From: JBKBMT01 sp046295655
GTDB lineage: Bacteria; Pseudomonadota; Alphaproteobacteria; Rhodobacterales; Rhodobacteraceae
NCBI GenBank assembly: GCA_046295655.1
Contig: JBKBMT010000001.1
Coordinates: forward strand, 1-64,000
DNA length: 64,000 nt
Direction: 5' to 3'
The number at the start of each line of letters is the position of its first letter. Positions within the stretch are counted from its first letter, which is position 1. This document shows positions 1-9,034 of this stretch, piece by piece. The position numbers and the translations under genes were made by a program. The notes under the pieces were generated by a model that saw only the letters and a program-made list of their open reading frames with translations, had not been told where the DNA came from and did no database searches.

Positions 1-1788
<1,788 letters not shown>

Positions 1789-1800
1789 GATCCGAACCCC

Positions 1801-2271
1801 TTACCAGCGATAGTGGCTGAACGCTTTGTTCGCGTCCGCCATCTTGTGGGTGTCCTCGCGCTTCTTCACCGCGGTGCCGCGGTTGTTGCACGCGTCTGAA
1901 AGCTCGGCCGCCAGCCGCTCTTCCATCGTGTTCTCGTTGCGCTTGCGCGCGGCGGTGATCAGCCAGCGGATCGCCAGCGCCTCGCGGCGGCTCGGGCGCA
2001 CCTCGACCGGCACCTGATAGGTCGCGCCGCCGACCCGGCGCGAGCGGACCTCGACCGACGGCTTCACGTTGTCGAGCGCGTCGTGGAACGCCTGGATCGG
2101 GTCGCGCTTCAGCCGACCCTGAACCCGCTCCAGCGCATCATAGACAATGCGCTCGGCCACCGACTTCTTGCCGTCGACCATCAGGTTGTTCATGAATTTG
2201 GTCAGAACCCGGTCGCCGTATTTGGCATCGGGCAGGACTTCGCGCTTTTCGGCGGCGTGACGACGCGACAT
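1801..2271 (-). CDS. rpsG: 30S ribosomal protein S7
   Basis: S7 is a primary 16S rRNA-binding protein that nucleates folding of the 30S head and lines the E site. The 156-residue product (MSRRHAAEKREV...SHYRW) has the usual bacterial length. It shows the family signature YGDRVLTKFMNNLMVDGKK near the N terminus and the conserved block around GGATYQVPVEVRPSRRE. It sits 11 bp after rpsL and 12 bp before fusA, so the three genes form one str operon. In E. coli S7 represses its own operon translationally; whether that applies here cannot be read from the sequence. Confidence 0.98.
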   Translation of the reverse strand: MSRRHAAEKREVLPDAKYGDRVLTKFMNNLMVDGKKSVAERIVYDALERVQGRLKRDPIQAFHDALDNVKPSVEVRSRRVGGATYQVPVEVRPSRREALAIRWLITAARKRNENTMEERLAAELSDACNNRGTAVKKREDTHKMADANKAFSHYRW

Positions 2272-2282
2272 TTTTCAGTTCC

Positions 2283-2654
2283 TCACTTCGGACGTTTCGC
2301 GCCGTACTTCGAACGGCGCTGACGACGATCCTTGACGCCCTGGGTGTCCAGCACACCGCGCAGGATGTGGTAACGGACGCCGGGAAGGTCCTTGACCCGG
2401 CCGCCGCGGATGAGCACGACCGAGTGTTCCTGCAGGTTGTGCTTTTCGCCGGGGATGTAGCTGATGACCTCGAAACCGTTGGTCAGGCGCACCTTCGCAA
2501 CTTTCCGCATGGCCGAGTTCGGCTTCTTCGGCGTCGTGGTGTAGACGCGCGTGCAGACACCGCGCTTCTGCGGGCACGACTGCAGGTGTTGCGATTTCGA
2601 CTTCGCAACCTTGGGCTGCCGCGGCTTGCGGATCAGCTGCTGGATCGTCGGCAT
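2283..2654 (-). CDS. rpsL: 30S ribosomal protein S12
   Basis: S12 sits at the decoding centre of the small subunit and affects translational accuracy. The 123-residue product begins MPTIQQLIRKPR and ends RSKYGAKRPK. The frame is open further upstream, but this ATG gives the universal S12 N terminus, so longer starts are rejected. The residues where streptomycin-resistance changes usually occur look wild type: TPKKPNSAMRK near residue 43 and GGRVKDLPGVRYH near residue 88. It is the first gene of the str operon, and its promoter lies about 245 bp upstream. Confidence 0.98.
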   Translation of the reverse strand: MPTIQQLIRKPRQPKVAKSKSQHLQSCPQKRGVCTRVYTTTPKKPNSAMRKVAKVRLTNGFEVISYIPGEKHNLQEHSVVLIRGGRVKDLPGVRYHILRGVLDTQGVKDRRQRRSKYGAKRPK

Positions 2655-2983
2655 TCCGGTTCCCCGTATTGCATCCGTTTCGTTTCCTCGGCGCCCCGGC
2701 AGAGCGCTTCGGCTTCTGACCCTCGCGGGCCGGTTCGGCGGCGCCCGGCGGAGCCATTCCGCAAACGCCAAAACCGCATCCGTTCCCCAGTTCGCGGGGA
2801 CCGACGCGGTGGAATTCCAGAGGATCGGGGCCTTGGCCCGGATCATGACCACTTCGATATGGGACCACGCCGCAGCAGGGCCGCGTCGCAGACCCGCGGC
2901 GTATATGGCGAGTCGCGGGGCGTGTCAACAGAAGGTCGATCCGCTTTCCGCAGGGGCCCGGCGTGCGTTCCGCGTCGGACGGA
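2655..2983. other. Gene-free leader and promoter region of the str operon
   Basis: These 329 bp separate rpsL from the upstream transglycosylase gene. I see no credible protein gene here; frames that read across it are upstream extensions of rpsL. It holds the promoter at 2900-2928 and a predicted untranslated leader of roughly 240 nt. No tRNA or riboswitch was recognised. Confidence 0.6.
2900..2928 (-). promoter_or_regulatory. Sigma70-type promoter of the str operon
   Basis: On the minus strand a perfect -35 TTGACA (2923-2928) is followed, after exactly 17 bp, by TATACG (2900-2905). It lies about 245 bp upstream of the rpsL start and points into the rpsL-rpsG-fusA operon. Transcription would start near 2893, giving a long leader. 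Confidence 0.7.
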
Positions 2984-3442
2984 TCAGGGTCGCAGACCGG
3001 TTTCGCGCAGGAGGCCCCTGCGCCGCGCCTCGTAATAGTAGCCCCGCCGATACCACATCACCGCGCGGTCCGGGTTCCGGTCGGCAACGATCCAGGCACC
3101 GCGGAGATAGCGGGTGCCATAACGGAGGTTGACATCCGGGTCCAGAAGCTGCTCCGGCGGTCCGCGATGGCCCATGGTGCGGGCGGTCTGCGGCAGCAGC
3201 TGCATAAGTCCCCAGTAGGGCCCGTTACGCGCCGTCGGGCTGAAGTTGCTTTCGCTTCGGACGACCCGCCGCACCAGATCCACCGGCAGGCCGTTCTCGG
3301 CCGCGTGGAACGCGATCAGCGCGTCAAGTTCCGCCGGTCCTCCGGCGTGCGTCTGCGGCCGTCCGCAGGCGGCGAGGCCGAGGATGAGGGCGCCAAGCAA
3401 CCCACGGCGACCAAAACAGGAAGGGCGAGCGGGCATCGACAT
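2984..3442 (-). CDS. Lytic transglycosylase (SLT domain) lipoprotein
   Basis: A 152-residue protein whose N terminus (about residues 1-26) is a lipoprotein signal peptide ending in the lipobox LAAC with Cys26. This predicts a lipid-anchored periplasmic enzyme. The rest is a compact SLT-type domain: the catalytic glutamate is expected at Glu64 in RSESNFSP, followed by GLMQLLPQTA, DPDVNLRYGTRYLR and a final YRRGYYYEARR segment. Such enzymes cleave the MurNAc-GlcNAc bond of peptidoglycan non-hydrolytically. It is shorter than E. coli MltC or EmtA, consisting of little more than the catalytic core. It lies 41 bp upstream of nothing obviously related (tdh follows on the same strand). Confidence 0.85.
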   Translation of the reverse strand: MSMPARPSCFGRRGLLGALILGLAACGRPQTHAGGPAELDALIAFHAAENGLPVDLVRRVVRSESNFSPTARNGPYWGLMQLLPQTARTMGHRGPPEQLLDPDVNLRYGTRYLRGAWIVADRNPDRAVMWYRRGYYYEARRRGLLRETGLRP

Positions 3443-3483
3443 CCTCGCACCCTAGGCGAGTGCGCCCTGCCGGGGAAGGGCCG

Positions 3484-4509
3484 TCAACGCCAGTCCAGCA
3501 CCACCTTGCCCGACCGCCCCGACCGCATGGTCTCGAACCCTTCGCGGAACCGGTCGGCGGGAAAGCGGTGCGTGATGACCCGGCGCACGTCCAGCCCGTT
3601 CTCCAGCATCGCGATCATCTTGTACCAGGTCTCGAAAATCTCTCGCCCGTAAACGCCCTTGATGGTGATCGCCTTGAACACGATCCGGCTCCAGTCCACG
3701 GGGCTCTTTCCCGGCGGGATGCCCAGCAGGGCGATCCGCCCGCCCATCACCAGGGCCTCGACCATCTGATCCAGCGCCGCCTGGCTTCCCGACATTTCCA
3801 GCCCGACGTCGAAACCCTGCTGCATCTTCAGCCGGCCGATCACCGAACGAAGATCCTCCTCGGCCACGTTCACCGGCACCACGTCGGCAACCTCGGCCGC
3901 CAGCCGCAGCCGGTCGGGATTGACGTCGGTGATGACCACATGCCGCGAACCGACATGGCGCGCGACCGCAGCCGCCATTATGCCGATCGGACCGGCGCCC
4001 GTGATCAGCACATCCTCGCCCACCAGATCGAACGAGAGCGCGGTGTGCACGGCGTTGCCCAGCGGATCGAGGATCGCACCGATCTCGTCGTCGATGGCGT
4101 CGGGCAAAGGCACGACGTTGAACGCAGGCAGCCGCAGGTATTCGGCGAATGCACCGGGCTCGTTCACGCCGATGCCGCGGGTCTCCGGGTCCAGGTGGAA
4201 CTTCCCCGATCGGGACTGGCGCGAGCGGTGACCGATCAGATGCCCCTCGCCCGAACAGCGCTGCCCGATGCGCAGATCGGTCACGTTGCGACCCAGTTCC
4301 ACGATCTCGCCTGCGAATTCGTGGCCGGTGATCAGCCCCAGGGGCACGGTGCGCTGCGCCCAGTCATCCCAGTTCCAGATATGGATGTCGGTGCCGCAGA
4401 TCCCGGTCTTGTTGACCCGGATCAGCACGTCGTCGGGCCCGATTTCGGGCGTCGGGCGGGTCTCGAGCCAGAGGCCGGGCTCGGCCCGGGTCTTTGCCAG
4501 TGCCTTCAT
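3484..4509 (-). CDS. tdh: L-threonine 3-dehydrogenase, structural-zinc-free variant
   Basis: This enzyme oxidises L-threonine to 2-amino-3-ketobutyrate with NAD+, the first step of threonine breakdown to glycine and acetyl-CoA. The product is 341 residues, the same as E. coli Tdh. Zinc-dependent medium-chain dehydrogenase features are present: catalytic-zinc ligands Cys38 (GICGTD) and His63-Glu64 (TGHEFAG), and the NAD-binding GAGPIGIMAAA. The four cysteines that bind structural zinc in E. coli Tdh are replaced; residues 93, 96, 99 and 107 read Gly, Ser, Ser and Asp. From memory, rhizobial Tdh proteins share this feature. The start overlaps the kbl stop in an ATGA, so the two genes are probably translationally coupled. 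Confidence 0.93.
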   Translation of the reverse strand: MKALAKTRAEPGLWLETRPTPEIGPDDVLIRVNKTGICGTDIHIWNWDDWAQRTVPLGLITGHEFAGEIVELGRNVTDLRIGQRCSGEGHLIGHRSRQSRSGKFHLDPETRGIGVNEPGAFAEYLRLPAFNVVPLPDAIDDEIGAILDPLGNAVHTALSFDLVGEDVLITGAGPIGIMAAAVARHVGSRHVVITDVNPDRLRLAAEVADVVPVNVAEEDLRSVIGRLKMQQGFDVGLEMSGSQAALDQMVEALVMGGRIALLGIPPGKSPVDWSRIVFKAITIKGVYGREIFETWYKMIAMLENGLDVRRVITHRFPADRFREGFETMRSGRSGKVVLDWR

Positions 4510-5702
4510 GTCAGGGCTCCTGTCGCCTTGCCCGCCGCACGAAAGGCGTCGAGCGCAAAATCGAGGTCTTCGCGGGTGGCACGGGCGTTCATCTGCGTGC
4601 GGATCCGGGCCCGACCTTCGGGCACGACCGGATAGAAGAAGCCCGCCACGAAGACGCCGCGCCGGTCCAGTTCCGCCGCCATCGCCTGTGCCAGCCGCGC
4701 CTCGCCCAGCATTACCGGAACGATGGGGTGTTCCCCCGGCAGCAGGTCGAAGCCTGCGTCGGACAGTCCGGCCCGCCAGTAGGCGGTATTGTGGAACAGT
4801 CGCCCCCGCAGGTCGTCCGCGGTCTCTATCAGATCCAGCGCAGCCAGCGCGGCGCCGAGGATTGCGGGTGGCAGCGCGTTCGAGAACAGATAGGGCCGCG
4901 AACGCTGTCGCAGCATCTCGATGACTTGGGCCGGCCCGGCTGTGTAGCCGCCCAGCGCACCGCCCAGCGCCTTGCCGAGGGTGCCGGTCAGGATGTCGGC
5001 GCGCACCCCGAAATGGGCGGGCGTGCCCCTGCCCTGCGGCCCCATGAAGCCCGTGGCATGGCAGTCGTCCACCATCACCAGCGCGCCGAACCGGTCGGCC
5101 AGCGCCCGGATGCCCGCCAGGGGTGCAAGGAACCCGTCCATCGAAAAGACGCCATCGGTGGCGATCAGGACATGCCGGGCACCGTCGGAACGGGCCTTGT
5201 GCAACTGCGCCTCCAGGTCGGACAGATCGCCGTTGGCATACCGATAGCGCCGGGCCTTGCACAGTCGGATGCCGTCGATGATGCTGGCGTGGTTCAGCGC
5301 ATCCGACACCACCGCGTCCTCGGGCCCCAGAAGCGGCTCGAACAGGCCGCCGTTCGCATCGAAGCAGGCCGCGTAGAGAATGGCGTCCTCGGTTCCGAGA
5401 AAGCCCGCCAGACGTTCCTCGAGCTTCCGATGCAGATCCTGGGTTCCGCAGATGAAGCGGACCGATGCCATCCCGAACCCGTGGCTGTCCATCGCTGCCT
5501 GCGCCGCCTGCACCAGAGCGGGGTGGTCGGCGAGGCCGAGATAGTTGTTGGCACAGAGATTGATCATCTCGCGCCCGTCCACCCGGACCCGAACGCCCTG
5601 CGGCGAAGCGATCCGGCGTTCGCGCTTGAGAAGCCCGGCCGACTCGATCCGTCCGAGTTCCGCGGTGAGGTGGTTCAGAAAGTCGCTTGTCTCTGTCATC
5701 AT
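4506..5702 (-). CDS. kbl: 2-amino-3-ketobutyrate CoA ligase (glycine C-acetyltransferase)
   Basis: This PLP-dependent alpha-oxoamine synthase cleaves 2-amino-3-ketobutyrate with CoA into glycine and acetyl-CoA, the second step of the Tdh pathway. It is a fold-type I aminotransferase relative with ANNYLGLADHP near the N terminus, VDDCHATGFMGP for cofactor binding, and the Schiff-base lysine in GTLGKALGG near residue 245. I chose the ATG at 5702 because GGAGGGG sits just upstream and it gives 398 residues, the E. coli length. Longer starts would run into the putative operator region. It is the first gene of kbl-tdh and lies downstream of an XRE-cupin regulator gene. Confidence 0.95.
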   Translation of the reverse strand: MMTETSDFLNHLTAELGRIESAGLLKRERRIASPQGVRVRVDGREMINLCANNYLGLADHPALVQAAQAAMDSHGFGMASVRFICGTQDLHRKLEERLAGFLGTEDAILYAACFDANGGLFEPLLGPEDAVVSDALNHASIIDGIRLCKARRYRYANGDLSDLEAQLHKARSDGARHVLIATDGVFSMDGFLAPLAGIRALADRFGALVMVDDCHATGFMGPQGRGTPAHFGVRADILTGTLGKALGGALGGYTAGPAQVIEMLRQRSRPYLFSNALPPAILGAALAALDLIETADDLRGRLFHNTAYWRAGLSDAGFDLLPGEHPIVPVMLGEARLAQAMAAELDRRGVFVAGFFYPVVPEGRARIRTQMNARATREDLDFALDAFRAAGKATGALT

Positions 5703-5711
5703 GGACACCCC

Positions 5712-5725
5712 TCCGTCATCACGGA
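5712..5725. promoter_or_regulatory. Putative operator 1 (inverted repeat) at the kbl -10 region
   Basis: The sequence TCCGTCATCACGGA is an inverted repeat with 5-bp arms (TCCGT/ACGGA) and a 4-bp centre. It lies between the proposed -10 element and the kbl ribosome-binding site. The same palindrome, with one centre base changed, recurs 54 bp upstream. Binding by the adjacent XRE-cupin regulator is an inference. Confidence 0.6.
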
Positions 5726-5750
5726 TATCAACGCCGGAACAGGCTGTCAA
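5722..5750 (-). promoter_or_regulatory. Promoter of kbl-tdh
   Basis: On the minus strand a perfect -35 TTGACA (5745-5750) is followed after 17 bp by TATCCG (5722-5727). The element lies in the 78-bp gap between the regulator gene and kbl. Its -10 overlaps operator 1, and operator 2 lies just upstream of its -35. Confidence 0.6.
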
Positions 5751-5755
5751 TATTG

Positions 5756-5779
5756 CGGACAGATGTCCGTCATTACGGA
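5756..5779. promoter_or_regulatory. Putative operator 2 (overlapping palindromes) upstream of the kbl -35
   Basis: Two inverted repeats overlap here: CGGACAGATGTCCG (5756-5769) and TCCGTCATTACGGA (5766-5779). The second matches operator 1 at 13 of 14 positions. It sits directly after the stop codon of the XRE-cupin gene. Confidence 0.6.
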
Positions 5780-5780
5780 A

Positions 5781-6341
5781 TCAGCCGCCCTCGACGATCA
5801 GCAGCACCCGCGCCGGTCCGCCCCGCGCGATGATCGCATGCGATCGATCCGCCGCATAGCGCGCGATGTCGCCGGGGCCCAGCAGCGCCTCGTCCGGACC
5901 CGAGGCAACCGCTACCCGTCCGTCCACCACGGTCAGGAACTCGCGGCAGCCCGGCGCATGCGGCTCGCTTTCCAGCCGCCCGCCTGACTCGAACCGCAGG
6001 TCGTAGACCTCGTGCCGGCCGACCGATTCGGGTGGGCTGAGGATACGGATCAGCACGCCGGTGCCCCGGCCGGCAATCGTCGGCGCGTCGTCGGCGTGCG
6101 TCACCTCGATGCCAGGCGGCTCGCGCGTTTCCAGCAGTCCGGCAAAATCCACCTGCAGCGCCTGGGTCAGGTTCCACAGAGTCGCCACGGTTGGCGACGA
6201 TTCGCCGCGTTCGATCTGGCTGACCATGGACCGGCTTACGCCCGACAGCCGGGCGACGGCATCAAGGCTCAGTCCACGCGCCTTGCGCGCGGCACGCAGG
6301 CTGGCCGCCAGCCGGTCATGGATGTCCGATCGAGGGGTCAT
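5781..6341 (-). CDS. XRE-family transcriptional regulator with cupin sensor domain
   Basis: A 186-residue regulator with an N-terminal helix-turn-helix (about residues 11-66; SLDAVARLSGVSRSMVSQIE then RGESSPTVATLWNLTQAL) and a C-terminal cupin (about 100-186; PHAPGCREFLTVVDGRVAV and LLGPGDIARYAAD). This HTH-plus-cupin layout is common in regulators of amino-acid and amine catabolism, where the cupin is thought to sense a small molecule. The ATG at 6341 is chosen because it leaves a standard short extension before the HTH. It sits directly upstream of kbl-tdh on the same strand, with repeated palindromes in between. Control of threonine breakdown is therefore the natural guess, but the ligand is unknown. 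Confidence 0.85.
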   Translation of the reverse strand: MTPRSDIHDRLAASLRAARKARGLSLDAVARLSGVSRSMVSQIERGESSPTVATLWNLTQALQVDFAGLLETREPPGIEVTHADDAPTIAGRGTGVLIRILSPPESVGRHEVYDLRFESGGRLESEPHAPGCREFLTVVDGRVAVASGPDEALLGPGDIARYAADRSHAIIARGGPARVLLIVEGG

Positions 6342-6560
6342 GCCGCAGCAAGGCGCAAGCACGCGGGCCCTGTCAACCGCTTGCCGACCGCATCGAACCG
6401 ATCCCGCTTGCGGCCATGATCGAGCGCCGGGGCCGACGACACCGGGCGGGTGGTTCTGTCCGCCTGTCGAAGCTTCCGGCAGCGGCGAAGCCGCAGGTCC
6501 GGGACTGACCCCTTGCATCGGCCGGGCGCGACGGGCAGCCTGCCCTTGGGAGGACGCCAG

Positions 6561-7451
6561 ATGACCGAAATTCCCGGTTTCGACCGAAACCTGATCGCGC
6601 TCGACGACATATCGCTGTCGGTTCAGCAGGCCGGCGAAGGACCGGCGCTGGTGCTGCTGCACGGCTTCCCTCAGAACGGGCTTTGCTGGGCGCCCGTCGC
6701 CCCGGATTTCGCGCGGCGGCACCATGTGATCGTGCCGGACCTGCGCGGCTACGGCCAGTCCGATGCGCCCGACGACGATCCGGGGCATACGATGTATTCG
6801 AAACGGCAGATGGCGGCAGATGTCGTGGCTCTGCTCGATCGGCTGGGCATCGAGACAGCGGATGTGCTGGGCCATGACCGCGGCGCGCGGGTTGCCTATC
6901 GGCTGGCCCTCGACCATCCGGGCCGGGTGCGGCGCCTCGGCATCATCGAGATCGTTCCAACGGCCGATTTCTGGCAGGCATGGGATGCCGAACTTGCCAT
7001 GGCCGCCTATCACTGGACCTTCCTCGCCCAGCCCGCGCCGATGCCCGAGCGTCTGATCGGCGCAGATCCGAGCGGCTGGCTGGACTGGACGCTGGCAAGC
7101 TGGACCATGGGCCGTTCGCTGGACGTGTTCGAGCCCGAGGCGCTGGAAAGCTACCGCGCCCAGATGGCCGACCCGGCCCGCCGCGCGGCGATGTGCGCCG
7201 ATTACCGCGCCGGGGCGACCACCGATCGACGCATGGATGAGGCCGACCGCGAGGCCGGACGGCGCATTGCGGCGCCCTTGCATTTCCTGTGGGCGCGCGG
7301 CGGCTTTCCGGGCCGCACCGGCGATCCGGCCGCGCTGTGGCGCCGGTGGGCCGATACCGTTACCGACGATGCCTGCGACTCGGGTCACTTCGTGATGGAG
7401 GAAAATCCCGAAGCTGTGCTGAACAGCTTCGTTGCCTTCTTTGCCAGCTGA
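6561..7451 (+). CDS. Alpha/beta hydrolase, haloacetate dehalogenase-like
   Basis: A 296-residue alpha/beta hydrolase with the oxyanion motif LLHGFPQ and nucleophile elbow GHDRGARV (Asp106), where esterases usually have Ser. Compared from memory with fluoroacetate dehalogenase FAcD (Asp110, His280, halide pocket His155-Trp156-Trp185-Tyr219), the equivalents appear at a constant offset of four: Asp106, Arg107, Arg110, His151-Trp152, Trp181, Tyr215 and His276. FAcD-type enzymes hydrolyse haloacetates to glycolate and halide. The acid residue appears as Glu130. GGGAGG stands upstream of the ATG at 6561. The gene is divergent from the XRE gene and is followed by tsaE, so context does not reveal a substrate. 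Haloacetate activity is inferred. Confidence 0.8.
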   Translation: MTEIPGFDRNLIALDDISLSVQQAGEGPALVLLHGFPQNGLCWAPVAPDFARRHHVIVPDLRGYGQSDAPDDDPGHTMYSKRQMAADVVALLDRLGIETADVLGHDRGARVAYRLALDHPGRVRRLGIIEIVPTADFWQAWDAELAMAAYHWTFLAQPAPMPERLIGADPSGWLDWTLASWTMGRSLDVFEPEALESYRAQMADPARRAAMCADYRAGATTDRRMDEADREAGRRIAAPLHFLWARGGFPGRTGDPAALWRRWADTVTDDACDSGHFVMEENPEAVLNSFVAFFAS

Positions 7452-7530
7452 CGCATCGGCCGCCTGCAACCCCGCCGCGATACGCATCGGTCGGTCTTGC
7501 GGCGAACTTGCGGGCGACTACAAGGGCGCC

Positions 7531-8019
7531 ATGACCGACGTCTTGTCCAGCCAGACGATCGACCTTCCCGACGCAGCCGCGACCGACCGGCTTGGCGCCT
7601 GGTTGGCGGCCCGGGTCGGGGCCGGCGACACATTGCTGCTGGAGGGTCCGGTCGGTGCCGGCAAGTCGCAGCTTGCCCGGGCGCTGATCCGCACGTGTCT
7701 GGAACGTGTCGGCGCGGAGGACGAGGTGCCGTCTCCAAGCTACACGCTTGTTCAGAGCTACGATGCAGGCGGGCTCGAGATCTGGCACGCCGATCTCTAT
7801 CGCCTCGCCGATCCGTCCGAGCTTGTCGAACTTGGCCTCGAAGCCGCCTTTGGCCGCGCTCTCTGCATCGTGGAATGGCCCGACCGCCTCGGCGATCTGA
7901 CACCCCTTCGCACGCTGCGCATCGTCCTGGGCTTTGCCGGGGACGGACGCCGCGCAGTACTGTCCGGCACGCCGTCCGCGGCAGTGAAGGAACTGCAAGG
8001 CTGGCGCGCCGATGTCTGA
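7531..8019 (+). CDS. tsaE: tRNA threonylcarbamoyladenosine biosynthesis ATPase TsaE
   Basis: TsaE is the P-loop ATPase that works with TsaB and TsaD to make the t6A modification on ANN-decoding tRNAs. The 162-residue product has the Walker A GPVGAGKS at about 39-46, SPSYTLVQSY, HADLYRL and the VEWPDRL block typical of the family. The frame is open upstream from a TTG at 7432 that lies inside the hydrolase gene, but the ATG at 7531 gives the family length. It overlaps the following kinase gene by 8 bp, the first link in a chain of overlapping genes that runs to addA. Confidence 0.95.
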   Translation: MTDVLSSQTIDLPDAAATDRLGAWLAARVGAGDTLLLEGPVGAGKSQLARALIRTCLERVGAEDEVPSPSYTLVQSYDAGGLEIWHADLYRLADPSELVELGLEAAFGRALCIVEWPDRLGDLTPLRTLRIVLGFAGDGRRAVLSGTPSAAVKELQGWRADV

Positions 8020-9034
8020 CCGGTCAGAGCTTCGCCACGCGTTCCTCGATGGCTGCGGTCTGGCCGGCGTTCGGTGCGTGCCGCTTGCCGGTGACGCTTC
8101 GGCCAGGCGATACTGGCGCCTGAACGGCCCGGCAGGAAGCCTTGTGCTGATGGATGCCGGGCCATCGGCCGGCTCGGAAACGCGCCAGTTCGTTTTCCTG
8201 TCGAACCATCTGCGCCGGATCGGACTGTCCGCGCCCGAGATTCTTGCCGAAGATGTGTATGCCGGATTTCTGCTGCTGGAGGATCTGGGCGACGATTTGT
8301 TTGCCCGGATGCTGGAGCGCGACCCCGGCATGGAGGCCGAGCTTTATGCTGCGGCGGTCGATGTGCTGATCCACATGCAGCAGTGCGCCTGTCCCGATCA
8401 CCTGCCGCCGCACACGGCGGACTTCATGGCCGCCGCCGCGGGGCTGGCCGTGACCTGGTACGCAGCCGCGGCAGGACGGTCCGGCCCGGCGGACGCCCTT
8501 TCGAAGCCGATCCGCGATGCGATTTCGGGAATCGATGACCGTGCCGCGGTCCTCGTGCATCGTGACTATCATGCGGAGAACCTGATCTGGCTGCCGCGGC
8601 GGACAGGCATCGCACGGGTCGGGATCCTGGATTTCCAGCTGGGGTCGTGCGGATCTGCCTGCTATGATCTCGTGTCACTTCTGCAGGACGCGCGGCGCGA
8701 TGTATCGCCTGTCGCCGCGCAGGAGGGGATCGCCCGTTTCGCCCGGCTGACGGGCCGGCCCGTGGAAACGGTCGTCACGGCCTCCGCGATCCTGGGTGCC
8801 CAGCGCGCCCTCCGCATCCTTGGCGTCTTCGCGCGGCTCTGCCTCCGCGATGCCAAGCCCGGCTACCTGCGGCATCTGCCCCGGGTCTGGGCACAGCTTC
8901 AGCGAAACCTCGACCATCCGGCGCTGGAAGGGGTGGGGGCGGCAGTGCACGCCGTCCTCCCGCCACCCGACGGGACATTACTGCAACGGATCAGGGAGCG
9001 ATGCGGCCAGCACCCGGAACCCCCCACAGCATGA
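8012..9034 (+). CDS. amgK: Aminoglycoside-phosphotransferase-fold kinase, probable anomeric MurNAc/GlcNAc kinase
   Basis: A 340-residue kinase of the APH/choline kinase fold. The catalytic loop LVHRDYHAENLIW and the metal-binding ILDFQLGS are clear. Directly followed by a MurU-type nucleotidyltransferase and preceded by tsaE, it matches the AmgK-MurU pair of the cell-wall recycling route. There AmgK phosphorylates N-acetylmuramic acid at the anomeric carbon and MurU converts it to UDP-MurNAc, bypassing de novo synthesis. Substrate identity rests on the gene pair and fold rather than on a diagnostic residue. It overlaps tsaE by 8 bp and the next gene by up to 34 bp. Confidence 0.8.
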   Translation: MSDRSELRHAFLDGCGLAGVRCVPLAGDASARRYWRLNGPAGSLVLMDAGPSAGSETRQFVFLSNHLRRIGLSAPEILAEDVYAGFLLLEDLGDDLFARMLERDPGMEAELYAAAVDVLIHMQQCACPDHLPPHTADFMAAAAGLAVTWYAAAAGRSGPADALSKPIRDAISGIDDRAAVLVHRDYHAENLIWLPRRTGIARVGILDFQLGSCGSACYDLVSLLQDARRDVSPVAAQEGIARFARLTGRPVETVVTASAILGAQRALRILGVFARLCLRDAKPGYLRHLPRVWAQLQRNLDHPALEGVGAAVHAVLPPPDGTLLQRIRERCGQHPEPPTA

